Shown piece by piece: positions 7,535-10,021 of a DNA stretch of 10,021 bases (the first letter of the stretch is position 1; each line of letters starts with the position of its first letter). The notes under the pieces were generated by a model. It worked only from the letters and a program-made list of their open reading frames with translations, made no database searches and was not told where the DNA came from. The position numbers and the translations under genes were made by a program. The DNA comes from CAXXOK01 sp964584315 (lineage in GTDB: Bacteria; Bacillota; Clostridia; Christensenellales; Aristaeellaceae), in assembly GCA_964584315.1 (NCBI GenBank), contig CAZOZO010000070.1, positions 1 through 10,021 of the forward strand, in the 5' to 3' direction.

Positions 7535-8440
7535 TCAGTGGTCGGTGAAGGCGATGCGGTTGAAGCCCGCCGCGCGGGCCACCTCCACGCGGCGCGTCAC
7601 GATCTGCGATATCTCGCTCACGCTCACGTCACGGTTTTCAGAAAGCAGGTAAACGCCCATCGCCACGTTCAGGCGGATGTCCTCATAGCCCATGAGGCGC
7701 AGGGCGGTCACGCGCTGGGTAAGCTCCACCAGCCGCTCGCGCAGGAGCAGGCGTGGGATGTTGTCCAGCACGATGGCGAAGGTGTTGGTGCCGTAGCGGG
7801 CCACAAAATCGCCCCGGCGGCGGCTTACGTTGGCGGTCAGGAGACGCCCGATGGCGATGATGGCCTCGTCCGCCACCTGATGGCCAAAGTGCGAGGCCAC
7901 GTGCTCAAACCCGTCCACATCCAGCATGGCGACAGCCACGTCGGTCTTGTTGAGGGCGGCTTTGTTGCACAGAAGGAAGAGCTTCTCGTCATAGAACTGC
8001 TTGTTGAACAGCCCCGTGCCCGGGTCCAGGTGCAGCTGGGCGTTGAAGGCTGTGATGCGGCTGACGAACTCGTTCACCCCGTAGGCGCTGAGCAGCACGC
8101 GGTCGTTCACCCTGGTGACGATCTCCAGCGCCATCAGGCGGCCGTCCACCTCGATGGGCGCGGCCACGACGTAGAAGATGTCGTTGCCCACGAACTCATA
8201 CTTGGTCTGGCGTTCGCCTTCCTGGATGGCGCGCAGGCTGATGCAGTTCAGGCAGCGCTCGCGGCGGTTGCTCCACACGGCGTAGCAGCTGTCTTCGACA
8301 TCCGCGTGGCCTTCGCCGAAGGGGGTTTGCAGGTGTTGTTCGACGGCGCGCACGGGCTCCACCACGCGCACGAGGTCGAAAATCAGGCGTAGCTCGGTGA
8401 GGGCGCGCTCCAGCCCCTCGGCGGTGTATTTCTGGGTCAT
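7535..8440 (-). CDS. Degenerate GGDEF-domain protein with cysteine-containing PAS-like N-terminal domain
   Basis: The product is 301 aa and soluble, with no transmembrane segment. Residues 1-40 look helical. Residues 48-110 resemble a PAS-like sensor with C52, W56, C63 and C66 (CYAVW...CLNC), ending in APIEVDGRLMALEIVTRV. A GGDEF domain follows at about 137-300, recognisable by LDPGTGLFN (138-146), DVDGF (174-178), GHQVADEAI and ARYGTNTFAIVL. The signature is GTNTF (217-221) in place of GGDEF, and the ND pair that binds guanine is replaced by A182-S183, so diguanylate cyclase activity is not expected. However R208-R-G-D211 keeps the RxxD inhibitory site, five residues before the motif as in PleD. 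This suggests a c-di-GMP-binding receptor (inference). GAGGGGGG precedes the ATG, and rpiB is 37 bp downstream. Confidence 0.85.
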   Translation of the reverse strand: MTQKYTAEGLERALTELRLIFDLVRVVEPVRAVEQHLQTPFGEGHADVEDSCYAVWSNRRERCLNCISLRAIQEGERQTKYEFVGNDIFYVVAAPIEVDGRLMALEIVTRVNDRVLLSAYGVNEFVSRITAFNAQLHLDPGTGLFNKQFYDEKLFLLCNKAALNKTDVAVAMLDVDGFEHVASHFGHQVADEAIIAIGRLLTANVSRRRGDFVARYGTNTFAIVLDNIPRLLLRERLVELTQRVTALRLMGYEDIRLNVAMGVYLLSENRDVSVSEISQIVTRRVEVARAAGFNRIAFTDH

Positions 8441-8494
8441 CGGCTTGCCCCCCCTCTGCCAACGCGGCGGCCCGCTTTTTGCGTATACCTAATC

Positions 8495-8523
8495 ATTATA
8501 GCATGACAGGCGGCGCGGAAACA
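8495..8523 (-). promoter_or_regulatory. Extended -10 promoter of the GGDEF-like/rpiB operon
   Basis: On the minus strand TGCTATAAT (complement of 8495-8503) is a perfect extended -10 element (TGn plus TATAAT). TTGTTT lies 18 bp further upstream (complement of 8519-8524) as a weak -35. The expected start near 8488 gives a leader of about 48 nt. It sits in a short AT-rich island in otherwise very GC-rich DNA. Confidence 0.72.
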
Positions 8524-8714
8524 ACATGGCGTGGGGGGAAAGTTATGCGCTATGCGGTAAAGCGCAACTTTTTAGGGATGATTCCATCACGAATGGAAAC
8601 GGTTGGAAGGGGGCGCCTTGTCCATCGACGACGGATACGCCCGATGCGTGACGGGGCTACGCAGGCGCGGGCATGTGGGCGGCCCTCCGGCGTGAAGCCC
8701 GCGCGGGTCAATGC

Positions 8715-8760
8715 GCCGGACGCAGCCGGACATGCCGCCGGGCTATACTGGCAGCGTGGA
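8715..8760 (+). repeat. Promoter-like repeat, copy 1
   Basis: GCCGGACGCAGCCGGACA (8715-8732) is followed after 11 bases by TATACTGGCA (8744-8753) and then GCGTGGA. The same layout recurs 113 bp downstream. GCCGGAC occurs twice within the copy, spaced 10 bp, which is one helical turn. TATACT resembles a -10 element with the doublet in the -35 area, as at an activator-dependent promoter. That role is inferred. Confidence 0.5.
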
Positions 8761-8827
8761 GGTGCGGGCAGCGGACATGGGGCCGCGACCGAGGCTTTTT
8801 TGAACCAATCGGGCGGGCGCGCAACCT

Positions 8828-8873
8828 GCCGGACGCAGCCGGACACTTTGCCGGTATATACTGGCACCATGGA
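8828..8873 (+). repeat. Promoter-like repeat, copy 2
   Basis: This is the second copy of the module: the 18-mer GCCGGACGCAGCCGGACA (8828-8845) is identical, the 11-base spacing is the same, then TATACTGGCA (8857-8866) is identical, followed by CCATGGA. The 11-base spacer between the conserved blocks differs in sequence from copy 1, which points to selection on the blocks and their spacing. Confidence 0.5.
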
Positions 8874-9001
8874 AACGCGGGCGGGCGAGGGCGCGGCGGC
8901 AGGCCACAGGCGCGTGATGCGCCGCACCATGGCGGGGCCTGACCCCGCCGTTTTACACAGCAAGGCGTACGCCGCCGCCCCGCGCCCGCCCGGTTTTCCC
9001 A

Positions 9002-9047
9002 TACGGCCAGGGCCGCGCCTGCCAACGGCAGCGCGGCCCTGGCCGTA
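9002..9047. repeat. 46-nt near-perfect palindrome upstream of the terminase small subunit gene
   Basis: TACGGCCAGGGCCGCG (9002-9017) is the exact reverse complement of CGCGGCCCTGGCCGTA (9032-9047). The interior continues the stem as CTGCC/GGCAG (9019-9023 with 9027-9031) around the loop AAC, with only C9018 unpaired. That makes a 21-bp stem. No T-tract follows on either strand, so it is not an ordinary terminator. It ends 27 bases before the chosen start codon of the next gene. Confidence 0.85.
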
Positions 9048-9074
9048 CACTTGAAGCGCGAGGTGAGTGAGCGT

Positions 9075-9776
9075 GTGGCAATCGACTGGCTGATGCTGAA
9101 ACAGGAATACCTGCGCACGGGCGTGAGCCTGCGGGCGCTGGCTGCGCAGCATGGCGTGGGACAACGGTCGCTGGAGCGGGCCGCGGCGGACGGGGGCTGG
9201 GCGGCGGAGCGGCGCAGCGAGCAGGCTGCGGCCAAAGCCGCCGCAGGCAAAGAAAAGGCGACGGGCGAGCGGCACGGTGGCACGGGCATAAAGCGCGCCG
9301 CACCGCGTCGAGGCAGGGCCGTCGCAAAAGCCAATGAGGCCGAAGCCGCCGCCACGCCGCGCCGACAGCGCACGAGGCCGCAGCGCGATCATTTGCCCGG
9401 CGGCGAGCCGCCCGCACTGGTGGGCGCGGATACGATCGTGCGGCTACGGGCAATCAGCGGGCAGCTGACGGATCAGCTGGCCATCGCGGCCACGCAGTTG
9501 GACAAGCAGGTGGTCGTCAGCAAGCGAAGCGCCCCCAAAGCAAAAGGCGAGCATGCCAGGCCGTGCGCGGGGCAGGGCGGGGAGGCCGCTGGGGACGGCG
9601 GTGGCTTTGAGATCGTGAAAACGCTGGTAAGCTGTGAAAAGCTGCAGCGGCTGTCCTCGACGCTGAAAAACCTGAACGACATCGTAAAGACGGGCGGCGG
9701 CGACGAGCAGAGCGTGGGCATGGTGGCCGCGCTGATGAAAAAGCTGGACGACGAGGCCGCGAAAGGGGGCGCCTGA
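9075..9776 (+). CDS. Phage terminase small subunit (DNA recognition)
   Basis: The product is 233 aa from GTG at 9075, chosen because GAGGTGA (9060-9066) is a strong ribosome binding site 8 bases upstream. In-frame TTG 9051 and GTG 9063 are possible starts but have no such site, and GAGGTGA would lie inside the gene. Residues 3-42 form a helix-turn-helix (DWLMLKQEYLRTGVSLRALA, then AQHGVGQRSLERAAADGGW) typical of small terminases, which bind the phage packaging site and load the large subunit. Residues 44-112 are an Ala/Arg/Lys-rich low-complexity linker. A helical segment spans about 119-150, then a Gly-rich linker, then a second helical region from 178 (FEIVKTLVSCEKLQRLSSTL). The large subunit gene follows within 11 bases, which supports the call. 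The long linker is unusual. Confidence 0.75.
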   Translation: MAIDWLMLKQEYLRTGVSLRALAAQHGVGQRSLERAAADGGWAAERRSEQAAAKAAAGKEKATGERHGGTGIKRAAPRRGRAVAKANEAEAAATPRRQRTRPQRDHLPGGEPPALVGADTIVRLRAISGQLTDQLAIAATQLDKQVVVSKRSAPKAKGEHARPCAGQGGEAAGDGGGFEIVKTLVSCEKLQRLSSTLKNLNDIVKTGGGDEQSVGMVAALMKKLDDEAAKGGA

Positions 9777-9787
9777 CATTGCCCTTC

Positions 9788-10021
9788 ATGACCGAAAAGC
9801 AGCGCGCCTACCGCAAGAACGCCAACCGCGTGTGGAACGTGAAAACCGGCGCGACCCGCAGCGGCAAGACCTACGGCGACTACTTCCTGCTGCCGCGGCG
9901 GCTGCTGGCGGTGCACGGCCTGCCGGGGCTGAACCTGCTGCTGGGCAGCACGAAGGGCACGCTCACGCGCAACCTGATCCAGCCCATGCAGCAGATCTAC
10001 GGAGCGCGGCTGGTGGGCGAC
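9788..10021 (+). CDS. Phage terminase large subunit, N-terminal part (3' truncated by the window)
   Basis: The frame is open to the last base and gives 78 residues from ATG at 9788. TGATRSGKT (residues 20-28) is a Walker A motif in the form used by large terminase ATPases; it is preceded by NRVWNVK and followed by YGDYFLLPRRLL and LLGSTKGTLTRNLIQPM, which are typical of Firmicutes phage packaging motors. The protein would drive DNA into the prohead by ATP hydrolysis and cut it with its C-terminal nuclease, which lies outside the window. An in-frame TTG at 9779 is better spaced from AAAGGGGG (9762-9769) and would add MPF; the start is therefore uncertain by three codons. The gene is tightly coupled to the small subunit gene. 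Confidence 0.85.
   Translation, partial: MTEKQRAYRKNANRVWNVKTGATRSGKTYGDYFLLPRRLLAVHGLPGLNLLLGSTKGTLTRNLIQPMQQIYGARLVGD

Larger units (their letters stand above)
8504..9074. other. 570-bp gene-free region between the GGDEF operon promoter and the terminase genes
   Basis: I find no convincing gene. One frame is open across most of it on the plus strand (8479-9054), but it starts upstream in the promoter, has no ribosome binding site and contains the duplicated non-coding module. Visible structure: a hairpin AAAGTT-GCGCT/AGCGC-AACTTT with a T-tail (8539-8573), the inverted repeat TTCCAT/ATGGAA (8582-8598), the two promoter-like repeats, and the palindrome at 9002-9047. It is probably the control region of the phage genes, or the host/prophage junction. 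Confidence 0.5.

Noticed and set aside
7487..8392. Plus-strand open frame of 301 codons opposite the GGDEF-like gene
   Set aside because: It is a compositional shadow of the minus-strand gene, which has a promoter, ribosome binding site and recognisable domain.
8539..8573. Hairpin with short T-tail upstream of the terminase region as a terminator
   Set aside because: The stem is interrupted by a two-base bulge, most of the T-run lies within the stem, and no gene ends nearby on the plus strand.
8715..8873. Two repeats as the start of a CRISPR array
   Set aside because: There are only two copies, imperfect over their length and 113 bp apart with promoter-like content; no cas genes are in view.
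9002..9047. Palindrome as an intrinsic terminator
   Set aside because: No T-tract follows the stem on either strand, and it lies just before a co-oriented start codon.
8479..9054. Plus-strand open frame of 191 codons before the terminase genes
   Set aside because: It begins within the opposing promoter, has no ribosome binding site, spans the duplicated module and the palindrome, and encodes an Arg/Gly/Pro-rich sequence without a domain.

Overview
The window looks like chromosomal DNA of a GC-rich member of the Firmicutes, most likely a gut-type Clostridium relative. The signs are strong AGGAGG-type ribosome binding sites, an LtaS-like polymer synthase, RpiB as the pentose isomerase, a DMT/EamA permease, and intergenic repeats whose spurious translations (GLGRRPK..., FLGRRPK...) resemble ones I have seen mis-annotated in such genomes. 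I cannot name a genus.

Layout. Positions 1-2792 (+) hold the 3' end of a processive family 2 glycosyltransferase and then a complete LtaS/sulfatase-fold membrane enzyme; together they suggest cell-envelope polymer synthesis. Positions 2793-3542 hold no credible gene. This stretch is a composite of hairpins and an inverted repeat of about 75 bp, bounded by an 11-bp terminal inverted repeat. Positions 3543-5667 (+) form a two-gene unit: an HxxxDG acyltransferase of the alcohol acetyltransferase/condensation type, and a six-helix membrane protein that may belong to DUF6320. A good intrinsic terminator follows. Positions 5758-6702 (-) encode a DMT/EamA transporter. Positions 7045-8440 (-) form an operon of a degenerate GGDEF protein and rpiB, with an extended -10 promoter upstream and a terminator downstream. 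From 9075 to the end (+) lie a phage terminase small subunit gene and the start of the large subunit gene. Upstream of them is a 570-bp gene-free region with a duplicated promoter-like module and a 46-nt near-perfect palindrome.

The best candidates for new biology are two. The first is the GGDEF protein: its catalytic motif is lost (GTNTF) but the inhibitory-site RxxD sits at exactly the right spacing, and a cysteine-bearing sensor domain precedes it. It could be a c-di-GMP receptor co-transcribed with a sugar-phosphate isomerase. The second is the regulatory region in front of the terminase genes, where phage packaging genes begin next to a host operon with no integrase, repressor or replication gene in view. 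I see no CRISPR array, tRNA, rRNA, insertion sequence or recognised defence system here.
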